NCBI GenBank assembly: GCA_902786565.1
Contig: CADACW010000012.1
Span: forward strand, 1 to 64,000
DNA from: an uncultured Prevotellaceae bacterium
GTDB taxonomy: Bacteria; Bacteroidota; Bacteroidia; Bacteroidales; Bacteroidaceae
Reading direction: 5' to 3'
Length of the DNA stretch: 64,000 bases
This document shows, one piece after another, positions 56,419-64,000 of the stretch. Position numbers and translations under genes: made by a program. Numbering within the stretch: the first letter of the stretch is position 1; each line of letters opens with the position of its first letter. The notes beneath the pieces were generated by a model that saw nothing but the letters and a program-made list of their open reading frames with translations, had not been told where the DNA came from and searched no databases.

Positions 56419-57137
56419 CTCGTCTACCCTCAATAATGACATTAAATCTAAGACAATTGAAGAAGCATATACCCAACACCATTACCTGTTGCAACCTCAT
56501 TTCAGGATGCATAGCCACTTATTTCGCATTTCAGGGCAACTATGCTGAAGCCCTGCTCTTCATCATCCTCGGAGCCGTCTTCGATTTCTTCGACGGTATG
56601 ACGGCGCGCCTGCTCCATGTCAGTTCGCCCATCGGGAAAGAACTTGACTCGCTGGCCGACTGCATCACTTTCGGCTTTGCCCCCTCGGCAGTGGTGTTCA
56701 GTTATCTCTGCACCTTCCACATCCATCAGGTGTGGGTGCCTTTCCTCTCATTCGTGATGGCGGCTTTCTCGGCATTGAGGCTGGCCAAGTTCAACCTTGA
56801 CGAGCGTCAGGCACTGGGCTTCATCGGACTGCCTACACCTGCCAACGCCCTGTTTTGGGCCGCCCTCATCACCGGCATCAGCCAGAGTTCCTTCGCCATG
56901 CCCCCTTACACTATATATATATTGGTGTGCTTGCTGGCTGTCAGCTGCTACCTGTTGGTGAGCGAGATACCAATGTTTGCTTTGAAGTTCAAGACATGGG
57001 GCTGGAAAGGCAACGAGGTGAAGTATATCTTTGTGGCCAGCTGTCTGCCATTGCTGTTTCTTGGCGTCTTCGGCCTGTCGGTCATCATCGCGTGGTATGT
57101 ATTGCTGTCGGTGTTCACCCAGCAGAAGTTGCAATAA
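56415..57137 (+). CDS. pssA: CDP-diacylglycerol-serine O-phosphatidyltransferase
   Basis: The protein has 240 residues (an ATG at 56436 is also possible). The CDP-alcohol phosphatidyltransferase motif is complete: [11 protein letters not shown] followed by G-KEL-DSLAD. About six to seven membrane helices. It makes phosphatidylserine, the substrate of the adjacent Psd. ATGA overlap with psd indicates translational coupling. Confidence 0.95.
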   Translation: MTRLPSIMTLNLRQLKKHIPNTITCCNLISGCIATYFAFQGNYAEALLFIILGAVFDFFDGMTARLLHVSSPIGKELDSLADCITFGFAPSAVVFSYLCTFHIHQVWVPFLSFVMAAFSALRLAKFNLDERQALGFIGLPTPANALFWAALITGISQSSFAMPPYTIYILVCLLAVSCYLLVSEIPMFALKFKTWGWKGNEVKYIFVASCLPLLFLGVFGLSVIIAWYVLLSVFTQQKLQ

Positions 57138-57155
57138 CCCCAATCAAGTAGGCCT

Positions 57156-57533
57156 ATGAACTTTTTCCTCTTTATTTTCTTCGCACTGCTCGTTTTCGTC
57201 ACCATCGGCATGTTGGTGGTGTTCTACTATGTGCGCAAGGGCATCCGCTTTTTCAGGCGAATGAGCAATGGAGAGATGACCGAAGAAGAGTTTCAGCATC
57301 TGGCCAACAAGCACTTCCGGGGCAGCACGAAAGACGGAGACAATTTTGACAAAGACTACTTCAAGGGCCACGCTTGGCAGCGCGGTGCCAACCGGCAGCA
57401 GCAGTCTGCACAGCATGTGCGTACCACACGCACGGCCAACGGGGTGACGATTGTGGACCGCCGCAATCCTGACGACATTGAAAAGAAGATATTCACCAAA
57501 GACGAGGGGGAATACGTAGACTTCACAGAATGA
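57156..57533 (+). CDS. Small membrane protein (recalled as DUF4834)
   Basis: The protein has 125 residues: one N-terminal helix (MNFFLFIFFALLVFVTIGML), then a charged cytoplasmic region rich in Arg, Gln and Asp ending EYVDFTE. It matches my memory of a Bacteroidota family of unknown function. It lies 18 bp after pssA and overlaps queE by 4 bp. Confidence 0.72.
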   Translation: MNFFLFIFFALLVFVTIGMLVVFYYVRKGIRFFRRMSNGEMTEEEFQHLANKHFRGSTKDGDNFDKDYFKGHAWQRGANRQQQSAQHVRTTRTANGVTIVDRRNPDDIEKKIFTKDEGEYVDFTE

Positions 57534-58165
57534 ACGCAGAACCGGCCATACGCACATACAAGGTTAACGACATTTTCTACTCGCTGCAGGGAGAAGGTCG
57601 GAATACTGGCAAGGCTGCTGTTTTCGTGCGCTTTGCGGGCTGCAATCTCCGCTGTCCTTTCTGCGATACCGACTTCGACGCCTTCCGGCTGATGACGGCC
57701 AGGGATATTGTGGCTGACATCCGAAAGGAGAGTCCGACTGCCGAAGGCACATTGCCCATCGTGGTGCTTACCGGCGGAGAACCGACACTGCAGGCCGACG
57801 AGGCCCTGACAGGACTGCTGCATCAAGCTGGCTACACCGTGGCGATGGAGAGCAACGGCACCCTGCCGCCGCCAAAGGGCATCGACTGGCTCACCATTTC
57901 ACCCAAGGACTGGAGCCGCGACTTTTCCCACTATCATTGTGACGAACTGAAAATTGTGTTTGACGAGGAGACACCCCGCCGACTGGCAGGACATGAGCCG
58001 TTCAGCGCTCACGGCGGCAATGGCCCCCTACTCTATCTGCAACCTTGCGACACGGGCGACCCTGAACGCAACAAGCGCATCACTGCCGCCTGTGTGGCAT
58101 ACATCAAGCAGCACCCCAAGTGGCGCCTGTCGCTACAAATCCACAAGCTGATAGGCATCGACTAA
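57530..58165 (+). CDS. queE: 7-carboxy-7-deazaguanine synthase
   Basis: The protein has 211 residues, a radical SAM enzyme of queuosine synthesis. The [4Fe-4S] motif CNLRCPFC (CX3CX2C) is in FAGCNLRCPFCDTDFDAF at about 37-54; SLQGEGRNTGKAAVFVR precedes it and LTGGEPTLQ follows. queC and queD are not in the window. The stop is 20 bp before cls. Confidence 0.94.
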   Translation: MNAEPAIRTYKVNDIFYSLQGEGRNTGKAAVFVRFAGCNLRCPFCDTDFDAFRLMTARDIVADIRKESPTAEGTLPIVVLTGGEPTLQADEALTGLLHQAGYTVAMESNGTLPPPKGIDWLTISPKDWSRDFSHYHCDELKIVFDEETPRRLAGHEPFSAHGGNGPLLYLQPCDTGDPERNKRITAACVAYIKQHPKWRLSLQIHKLIGID

Positions 58166-58185
58166 GAAGCTATGCGTCATTATAT

Positions 58186-59691
58186 ATGAGCTTACAAGGC
58201 GTTTTGTTCCTTCTGTACCAAGTGGTGGTTATAGCAACCATCATCCACGTGGTTATGGACAATCGCCAACCGGCCAAGACGGTGGCATGGGCTCTGGTCA
58301 TCTACTTTGTGCCGCTGGTTGGCATCATTGCCTACATCTTTTTCGGCATCAACACCCGAAAGGAGCGACTGGTGAGCCAGCGCTCCATCGACCAGCTGAC
58401 CAAGCGCTCCATGCTTCAGTTTGCCGAGCAGCAGTCGCTGCAACTCCCAGAAACATACAAACCTGTCATTGAGTTGTTTATCAACGAGGGGCTCTCGTTG
58501 CCCTTTAGCGGGAACAAGATAGACATTCTGACCAATGGCTACGATTTCTTCACCTCGCTGCTCCACGACATTGCCCAAGCCAAGAGCCATATCCACATCG
58601 ACATCTACATCTTTGAAGACGATGCCCTGGGGAGTCTCGTTGCCGATGCCCTGATAGCCAAGTCGCGCAAGGGCGTCGAAGTGCGCCTTGTCTACGACGA
58701 CGTGGGCTGCTGGCAGGTGAAAAACAGTTTCTTCGAGCGCCTGCGCGTCGAAGGCATCGAGGCCGAGCCGTTCATGCCCGTGCGGTTCCCGTCGTTTGCC
58801 CGTCGCGCCAACTACCGCAACCACCGCAAACTCTTCGTCATCGACGGCAAAGTGGGCTATGTTGGGGGCATGAACATCGCCCTGCGCTATGTGAAGGGAA
58901 GGAACGCCGGCAAGGCTTCGGACCGGACGGCGGCAGACAATTGGCGAGACACGATGTTGCGCATCGAGGGCAAGGGCGTCTACTCGCTGCAGCGGGCCTT
59001 CCTGATGGACTGGTATTTCGTGGACCGCACCCTATTAAGCGACCGCAAGTACTATCCCTCGGCCGACTTTCTCCCGACATCCCCCACGAATCTGTCCACA
59101 GCCTCCACGAGTCTGCCCACAGCCTCCACGGGTCTGTCCACAGCCATTCTGCAGACGGTCACCAGCGGCCCCACATCGCCCTACCCTGAGATTATGCAGG
59201 GCTATGTGCGCATCATCATGGGGGCCCGGAACTATGTCTACATAGAGACGCCCTACTTCCTGCCTACGGTGTTGGTGCTCTACGCTCTGAAATGTGCCGC
59301 ACAGTCGGGTGTCGACGTAAGGTTGCTCGTTCCGCAGAAGGGCGATGCACGGTTTACCGAGTGGGCCAGCCGCAGCTATCTTCGCGAAGTGGCCGAAGCT
59401 GGCGTACAGGTGAGCCTATATACGCCAGGATTCCTCCACTCCAAACTGATGGTTTGCGACGACGGGGTGTGCAGTTGCGGCTCCACGAACATTGACTTCC
59501 GCTCATTCGAGAACAATTTCGAGGCCAATGTCTTCATCTTCGATGCCGAAACCACCCGCCGGCTGAAGGCCACGTTCCTTCAGGACGAGAGCAACTCTGT
59601 GCCCTGGAGCCAGCAGAGCGAAAGGGTGTCGCCCAAATTCCTCCCCAAGCTCGGTGAGTCGCTGGCCCGTCTCTTTTCGCCTTTACTCTAA
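58186..59691 (+). CDS. cls: Cardiolipin synthase with an inserted 7-residue repeat
   Basis: Start ATG 58186 (501 residues). Two N-terminal membrane helices (VVVIATIIHVVMD, VAWALVIYFVPLVGIIAYIFFG) precede two phospholipase D HKD motifs: NHRKLFVIDGKVGYVGG and LHSKLMVCDDGVCSCGSTNID. Between them three 21-nt repeats (59086-59148) encode a Thr/Ser/Ala-rich linker (TNLSTASTSLPTASTG). It joins two phosphatidylglycerols to make cardiolipin. The frame is intact and the active sites are complete. Convergent with the DPP III gene. Confidence 0.95.
   Translation: MSLQGVLFLLYQVVVIATIIHVVMDNRQPAKTVAWALVIYFVPLVGIIAYIFFGINTRKERLVSQRSIDQLTKRSMLQFAEQQSLQLPETYKPVIELFINEGLSLPFSGNKIDILTNGYDFFTSLLHDIAQAKSHIHIDIYIFEDDALGSLVADALIAKSRKGVEVRLVYDDVGCWQVKNSFFERLRVEGIEAEPFMPVRFPSFARRANYRNHRKLFVIDGKVGYVGGMNIALRYVKGRNAGKASDRTAADNWRDTMLRIEGKGVYSLQRAFLMDWYFVDRTLLSDRKYYPSADFLPTSPTNLSTASTSLPTASTGLSTAILQTVTSGPTSPYPEIMQGYVRIIMGARNYVYIETPYFLPTVLVLYALKCAAQSGVDVRLLVPQKGDARFTEWASRSYLREVAEAGVQVSLYTPGFLHSKLMVCDDGVCSCGSTNIDFRSFENNFEANVFIFDAETTRRLKATFLQDESNSVPWSQQSERVSPKFLPKLGESLARLFSPLL
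59086..59148. repeat. 21-nt triple repeat inside cls
   Basis: Three units begin at 59086, 59107 and 59128, each holding CTGTCCACAG or CTGCCCACAG and separated by CCTCCACG. The 21-bp period keeps the reading frame and encodes a 7-residue repeat. Confidence 0.88.
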
Positions 59692-59694
59692 TCC

Positions 59695-59707
59695 AAGGGT
59701 TGCCCTT
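59695..59707. terminator. Small hairpin between cls and the DPP III gene
   Basis: AAGGG (59695-59699) pairs with CCCTT (59703-59707) around a 3-nt loop in the 16-bp gap between two convergent stops; possible bidirectional terminator. Confidence 0.35.
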
Positions 59708-61669
59708 CTACACCAGCGTGGCATACTCGCTGCTGTAGCGCAGCATCTGGTGGTCGTAAGCCTCCGTATAGTCCACATAGAGGTCGGCAATTTCGCCCTT
59801 TTCATCGAAGATGGGCAGCAGTCGCGGATTGATGAATCCCTTGTAGGGCGCCAGGCCCAACCGCTCATAGCGCGTCAACACCTCGTCGTGGAGCGTGGCA
59901 TCCACCTTAATGCCATAGCGTTCCACCAACTGGCGGGCATCGTCGAAGCAGCCTTCACTCTTGATGCGCTGCACCTCTGCCAAAAGTGATGCCACCAGCT
60001 GGCGCAATCGCTCATAATTATTTATCTGTAAGTAAGTTTTACCATCTTTCTTCAACAGACGCATTGCGTCGGCTCCGTGCTCCAGACACCAGCGGGCTAT
60101 CAGGGCACGGTTGCGCATGTGAGCCTCTTCTATCTCATGTCCACGCTCTATCCTGACGAGTTGGGTCATCAGACCATTCATCATATAGGTATAGTAGTGG
60201 GCTTTATACGCCTCATTATCGGGCAGCAGGCCCAGTTCCACCATCTTTTTATCGGCCATATAGTAGAGGCCGAAGAGGTCGGCGCGGGCCTCCTCGATAG
60301 TATTGCCGTAGGCTTTCAACGCATCGGGCGAAACGCCGGGCAGCAACTGGCCACTGCCATGCCCCAAACACTCATGCAAATCGGTATGAAGGTCATCGCA
60401 CGCATCACCATATTTATCTATCAATGAGAGTGTTTCTTCGTCAATAACAAACTCCTCCTTGAACCCATTTCCATGGGCCGCCTTGTTGTAGGCATCGGTG
60501 ATATTGCTGATGGTGATGCTCTTCGAGCCATAGCGTGCCCTGATCCAGTCGGCATTGGGCAGATTGATGCCAATGGCTGTCGAGGGATATTCGTCGCCGC
60601 CGAGCATGGCCGCACAGATGACACGGGCCGAAACTCCCCTCACCACTGGTTTGCGGAAGCGGGGATCTACGGGCGAATGGTCCTCAAACCACTGGGCGTT
60701 GTCGCTGATGGTCTGTGTGCGGTGGGTGGCCTCCTCATCGACATACTCCACCAGCCCCTCCCACGAGCCTTTCAGGCCCAGCGGATCGCCATAAACCTCG
60801 ATGAAACCGTTGATAAAGTCGACATCGCCCTCCAAACATTGCAACCAAGCTATGGAATATTCATCGAAATGTTTGAGGTCGCCAGTCGTGTAATAGAGTA
60901 TCAGCAATTTTATGACTTGCCTCTGCTGCTCATTCTCTGCCACATCGGCAGCCTTCTCCAGCCAGTAGACAATGTGGCGTATGGCGTTGGCATAAAGGCC
61001 ATCGACCGACCATGTTTTCTCTTCAAGATGCCCTTCATTCTTCGTCAATGTAGAGTTGAGACCATACGAGGGCGCTTCGTCGCCACCGCTGTCTCTGAGT
61101 GCTTTGTAGAATTGTTCGGCCTCTTCCTGCGTCACGCCTTGATAGAAATTACAGGCCGAAGTGGCCACCAAGTCGCAGCCGTCGGCCTTGTTCACCCGCT
61201 TGGCCATCACGGCCGGGTCGAAGATGACAGGCACCAGTTCGTCGGCCAAATCGTCGACGGTCTGCCCATCTGCCAGCGGCAGTTTCTCCGCATCCACCGT
61301 GTGCATGGCCTGGCGCAGGAACTCCTGGCTGAATCCGGGGACAAACTTGTCGCAGCCATAATGATGGTGTATGCCGCTGGAGAACCACAGGCGCTTCAGA
61401 TAGACGGTCATTGCCTTGAAGTCGTCGCTCTCGTGGCCAATTCGGAGGTCGGTGTAAATTGTCTCCAGCGTTTTCCTGATGCGCAAGTTGTAGGCGCCAA
61501 ACTGGTCGAAAGTGATGTCGCGCCCGAAGAGAGTGGCCTGGCTGAGACAGTACACCAACTGCTTCTGCCTGGCCGTGAGGCGCTCCAGCCCATTCAGCCG
61601 GTAGCGCAGCATCTGAATGTCGGCGAACCGCTCGTCTACATATCGAAAACCGTCCTGTCCGGTACTCAT
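59708..61669 (-). CDS. Dipeptidyl-peptidase III (family M49)
   Basis: The protein has 653 residues. The diagnostic zinc motif HEXXGH appears as HECLGHGSG (about residue 425) and the second motif as EEARADLFGLYYM about 28 residues on. No signal peptide, so cytoplasmic. It removes dipeptides from the N-termini of short peptides. It begins 5 bp after the AraC-type regulator, so the two form an operon. Confidence 0.93.
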   Translation of the reverse strand: MSTGQDGFRYVDERFADIQMLRYRLNGLERLTARQKQLVYCLSQATLFGRDITFDQFGAYNLRIRKTLETIYTDLRIGHESDDFKAMTVYLKRLWFSSGIHHHYGCDKFVPGFSQEFLRQAMHTVDAEKLPLADGQTVDDLADELVPVIFDPAVMAKRVNKADGCDLVATSACNFYQGVTQEEAEQFYKALRDSGGDEAPSYGLNSTLTKNEGHLEEKTWSVDGLYANAIRHIVYWLEKAADVAENEQQRQVIKLLILYYTTGDLKHFDEYSIAWLQCLEGDVDFINGFIEVYGDPLGLKGSWEGLVEYVDEEATHRTQTISDNAQWFEDHSPVDPRFRKPVVRGVSARVICAAMLGGDEYPSTAIGINLPNADWIRARYGSKSITISNITDAYNKAAHGNGFKEEFVIDEETLSLIDKYGDACDDLHTDLHECLGHGSGQLLPGVSPDALKAYGNTIEEARADLFGLYYMADKKMVELGLLPDNEAYKAHYYTYMMNGLMTQLVRIERGHEIEEAHMRNRALIARWCLEHGADAMRLLKKDGKTYLQINNYERLRQLVASLLAEVQRIKSEGCFDDARQLVERYGIKVDATLHDEVLTRYERLGLAPYKGFINPRLLPIFDEKGEIADLYVDYTEAYDHQMLRYSSEYATLV

Positions 61670-61674
61670 AGGCC

Positions 61675-62130
61675 TTAAAACGTTACTCTCTTTTTCCTTG
61701 CCGACTTTGTGGGCTGAACCACCACGTGCTGCTGTTTGTAGTCACGCGGGGTGATGCCTGTGAGCCGGTAGAACGAGGCATAGAACGACTGGCGGTTGGC
61801 AAACCCCACCATATCGCTCACCTCCTCAATTCGCAAGTCCTGGTAGCGTTTGTCCACAAGAATAGACATGGCCTCTTCAATACGGTACTTGTTGATGAAC
61901 GAGGTGTAGTTCATGTGGAACTTCACGTTCACCACGGCAGAGATGTAACGGGTGTTCGTACCCAGGTCGGCAGCCAGCTGGCGGGCAGAATAGTTCTTGT
62001 CTTTGTACTTCTTCTGCATCACGATGACATCAAGAATCTTGTCCTTGAGCTCATCCATCACCTGCGGGCTGACAAGCGCCCTGTAGTTGGCCTCCTTCTC
62101 TTTTTTTTCGGTGATGTTATACTTACTCAT
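61675..62130 (-). CDS. AraC-family transcriptional regulator, DNA-binding domain only
   Basis: The protein has 151 residues. The C-terminal AraC helix-turn-helix pair is clear (SARQLAADLGTNTRYISAVV..., RIEEVSDMVGFANRQSFYASFYRLTGITPRDYKQQ). There is only a short N-terminal helix and no ligand-binding domain, so any sensing must be by partner or absent. It is co-directional with the DPP III gene and may control it. Confidence 0.9.
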   Translation of the reverse strand: MSKYNITEKKEKEANYRALVSPQVMDELKDKILDVIVMQKKYKDKNYSARQLAADLGTNTRYISAVVNVKFHMNYTSFINKYRIEEAMSILVDKRYQDLRIEEVSDMVGFANRQSFYASFYRLTGITPRDYKQQHVVVQPTKSARKKRVTF

Positions 62131-62173
62131 AGCTAAAAATAATTATAATGGTTAAAGATTACGGATTAGAGTG

Positions 62174-62181
62174 CAAATATA
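62174..62181 (-). promoter_or_regulatory. Candidate -7 box for the regulator-DPP III operon
   Basis: The minus strand reads TATATTTG, a TAnnTTTG match, 44 bp before the regulator start. The -33 element is not at normal spacing. Confidence 0.42.
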
Positions 62182-62293
62182 GTAAAAACTTTTCAAATTA
62201 GGAACTTAATACATATTTTTTAACTAAAAAAGTTCATTTTTTTTGAGTTTATTACCTAAAAGGCTTCCACTTCCACGGAAAAGCCCAAATTAA

Positions 62294-62325
62294 TTTGGCG
62301 ATTCTACCGCTTTTTAGTAACTTTG
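62294..62325 (+). promoter_or_regulatory. purU promoter
   Basis: TTTG (62294-62297), a 20-bp spacer and TAACTTTG (62318-62325) match the consensus exactly; the ATG lies 29 bp downstream. Confidence 0.8.
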
Positions 62326-62354
62326 CAGCCCAAAACAGGAACAACTCAAAAAAA

Positions 62355-63218
62355 ATGAAACCAACAGCCATTCTGCTTCTGCACTGCCCAGACCAACAGG
62401 GCATTATCTCAGAGGTAACAAAATTTATTACAGACAACCAGGGTAACATCGTCGACCTGGACCAGTATGTTGACCGCCACGAAGGAATGTTTTTTATGCG
62501 CATACAATGGGAACTCGACGGTTTCCTCATTCCTCGCGAGAAAATAGGCGAATATGTTGAGACGCTTTACTCACGCCGCTACCAGATGGAGTTCACGCTC
62601 TATTTCAGCGACCAGAGGCCCCGCATGGCCATTTTCGTGTCGAAGATGAGCCACTGCCTGTACGACCTGCTGGCACGGTGGAAGGCTGGAGAGTTCGATG
62701 TCGACATACCCTGCATCGTCTCCAACCACGAGGACTTGCGCTACGTGGCCGACCAGTTCGGCATACCTTATTACGTGTGGAGCATCAAGAAGGACCACTC
62801 GAACAAGGCCGAAGTGGAGCAAGCTGAGATGGACCTGCTGCGCGAGAAGGGGGTGACGTTCATCGTCTTGGCCCGCTATATGCAGATCATCAGCGACGAG
62901 ATGATTGCCGCCTATCCCCACCATATTATCAACATACACCATTCTTTCCTGCCCGCCTTTATGGGTGCCAAGCCCTACCACCAGGCCTACGAGCGTGGCG
63001 TGAAGATTATCGGAGCCACCAGCCACTATGTCACCGCCGAGCTGGACGCCGGCCCCATCATCGAGCAGGACGTGGCCCGCATCACCCACAAGGACACGCC
63101 CGAAAGCCTCGTACTGAAGGGCAAGGACTTGGAGAAGATAGTCCTCTCACGCGCCGTGGCCAAGCACATCCAGCGCAAAGTGCTTACCTACAAGAACAAG
63201 ACCATCATCTTCTCGTAG
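62355..63218 (+). CDS. purU: Formyltetrahydrofolate deformylase
   Basis: Start ATG 62355 follows a clear promoter; 287 residues. An N-terminal ACT domain (about 1-75; LLLHCPDQQGIISEVTKFI) is followed by a formyltransferase-type catalytic domain with the NIHHSFLPAFMGAKPY block (catalytic His) and the late Asp in QDVARITHKDTPE. It hydrolyses 10-formyl-THF to formate and THF, balancing one-carbon pools. Confidence 0.95.
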   Translation: MKPTAILLLHCPDQQGIISEVTKFITDNQGNIVDLDQYVDRHEGMFFMRIQWELDGFLIPREKIGEYVETLYSRRYQMEFTLYFSDQRPRMAIFVSKMSHCLYDLLARWKAGEFDVDIPCIVSNHEDLRYVADQFGIPYYVWSIKKDHSNKAEVEQAEMDLLREKGVTFIVLARYMQIISDEMIAAYPHHIINIHHSFLPAFMGAKPYHQAYERGVKIIGATSHYVTAELDAGPIIEQDVARITHKDTPESLVLKGKDLEKIVLSRAVAKHIQRKVLTYKNKTIIFS

Positions 63219-63277
63219 ATTCCCGCAGGCCGCCCCACACCCCCATTTTTTTTCTGCGGCTGCTTTACCCCCCTTTA

Positions 63278-63341
63278 GAGATAAGTGCCACTTATCTCCG
63301 AGATAAGTGCCTTTTATCTCCGAGATAAGTGGCACTTATCT
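63278..63341. repeat. Triple palindrome array D, 22-bp period
   Basis: Units at 63278-63298, 63300-63320 and 63322-63341, separated by C. Flanks CCCCCC-ttt and ttttt-GGGGG extend the overall symmetry. It lies between purU and the HU-like gene promoter. Confidence 0.9.
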
Positions 63342-63356
63342 TTTTGGGGGATATTT

Positions 63357-63388
63357 TTTGGAAGTATGATTCTTTTTTTATACCTTTG
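63357..63388 (+). promoter_or_regulatory. Promoter of the HU-like gene
   Basis: TTTG (63357-63360), a 20-bp spacer and TACCTTTG (63381-63388) match the consensus exactly; the ATG lies 41 bp downstream. Confidence 0.8.
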
Positions 63389-63429
63389 CACTTCGATAAA
63401 CATTTTAACCACTAAAAACAGAACTGACT

Positions 63430-63915
63430 ATGGCAGAAAGTAAGATTGCAATGCAGTATGATTTGAAGCAGAACAACATCACCGGTAGTGCCTCAAATGG
63501 CAAATGGTATGCGCACGCCGTGCGCCGCTCGACGCTGAACACGCGAGGGCTGGCCGACCACATCGCGAAGCACGGGTCGGTCTACACCCGCGACGTGGTG
63601 GAGGGCATGTTGATAAAAATCCGTGATTCCATCGTGGAAATGCTCTTGCAGGGCGTAGGCGTGAAACTTGAGGGGTTGGGCACCTTCTACGCCACGCTGG
63701 AGACAACGGGCGCCGACAGCCCGGAAGGGTATGTCATAGAAGACCACCTGAAGGGTGTGCACATACGATTCAGGCCGGAGCGGACTCCCGCCGAAGAGCT
63801 CACGGCACCAGCCCTGGCTCAGGAGGTGCTGCTGAACCAGCGGTTCGTGATAGACCGCAATGGAGCGCATTTGATGCAGCACGACGAGACTAACGCGGAT
63901 GAAGAATGGGACTAA
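63430..63915 (+). CDS. HU/IHF-like DNA-binding protein (HU-HIG type)
   Basis: The protein has 161 residues. The first 125 residues (TRGLADHIAKHGSVYTRDVVEGMLIKIRDSI, GVGVKLEGLGTFYATLE, VHIRFRPERTPAEEL) follow the Bacteroidota HU-HIG fold, in which an N-terminal strand extension precedes the HU helices. A short acidic tail follows (DETNADEEWD). Probably nucleoid-associated. It ends 1 bp before hisH. Confidence 0.88.
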   Translation: MAESKIAMQYDLKQNNITGSASNGKWYAHAVRRSTLNTRGLADHIAKHGSVYTRDVVEGMLIKIRDSIVEMLLQGVGVKLEGLGTFYATLETTGADSPEGYVIEDHLKGVHIRFRPERTPAEELTAPALAQEVLLNQRFVIDRNGAHLMQHDETNADEEWD

Positions 63916-63916
63916 A

Positions 63917-64000
63917 ATGAAAAAAGTAGCAGTTGTAAAATACAATGCGGGGAACATCTACTCGGTGCTCAACGCTCTGCGCCGACTGGGAGTAGAGCCG
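63917..64000 (+). CDS. hisH: Imidazole glycerol phosphate synthase subunit HisH (3' end missing)
   Basis: Twenty-eight codons are visible before the window ends (MKKVAVVKYNAGNIYSVLNA, then LRRLGVEP). The YNAGNIYSV block is the start of the glutamine amidotransferase subunit of histidine synthesis. The catalytic Cys-His-Glu lie outside the window. Confidence 0.8.
   Translation, partial: MKKVAVVKYNAGNIYSVLNALRRLGVEP

Overview
The window looks like chromosomal DNA from a Bacteroidota bacterium, most likely Prevotella or a close relative. The basis is moderately high GC, Bacteroidetes-type promoters (TTTG or TTG, about 20 bp, TAnnTTTG) ahead of many operons, and a protein repertoire typical of the group: an outer-membrane beta-barrel receptor with a carboxypeptidase-regulatory-like domain, FKBP lipoproteins, a type IX secretion-like C-terminus, a BspA-like leucine-rich-repeat protein, an HU-like DNA-binding protein, a DoxX/thioredoxin-like protein and families I recall as DUF4450, DUF4834, DUF4924, DUF1599 and DUF5112/5113. 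I see no rRNA, tRNA, prophage, insertion sequence or CRISPR array. The content is mostly housekeeping.

Layout. 1-2.9 kb: 3' part of an outer-membrane receptor, then a gene-free stretch with nested inverted repeats. 2.9-11.2 kb (minus): dacB, a 61-residue ORF, three FKBP isomerases, tyrS, truA, an EamA transporter and pepT. 11.5-19.9 kb (plus): dCMP deaminase, S41 protease, isopropylmalate/citramalate synthase, a two-module sensor kinase, its response regulator and an AbgT-like membrane protein. 20-26 kb (plus): a small membrane protein, a large secreted glycosidase-like protein, LysE exporter, DUF4924, rfbD and a lipoprotein. 26-30.4 kb (minus): two tandem acyl-CoA ligases and trpS. 30.6-42.3 kb (minus): a long cluster from a DUF1599 gene through the DoxX-like gene, tpiA, SPOR protein, folE, suhB, an LptF/G permease, ribBA and recG to glycerate kinase. 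42.4-45.6 kb (minus): an RNR-tail-like gene, folB, amidase and MlaD. 46-49.4 kb (minus): T9SS-like protein, topA, aroK. 49.5-52.7 kb (plus): frr, rsgA, BspA-like protein. 52.7-55.5 kb (minus): gltX and waaA. 55.7-59.7 kb (plus): psd, pssA, DUF4834, queE, cls. 59.7-62.1 kb (minus): an AraC-type regulator and dipeptidyl-peptidase III. 62.3-64 kb (plus): purU, an HU-like gene and the start of hisH.

Functional themes are envelope building (Psd, PssA, Cls, WaaA, MlaD, LptF/G, amidase, PBP4), translation (TyrS, TrpS, GltX, Frr, RsgA, TruA, QueE) and cofactors (RibBA, FolE, FolB, PurU).

The most unusual layer is repetitive DNA. Six intergenic arrays contain three palindromic units at a period of exactly 22 bp, using three unrelated sequences. 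Separately, degenerate 7-nt tandem arrays, a 21-nt triple repeat and a GC-rich inverted repeat sit in frame inside truA, the sensor kinase, the AbgT-like gene, cls and recG, where they are translated. These, together with a stand-alone protein resembling the C-terminal tail of class II ribonucleotide reductase, are the best candidates for something undescribed.
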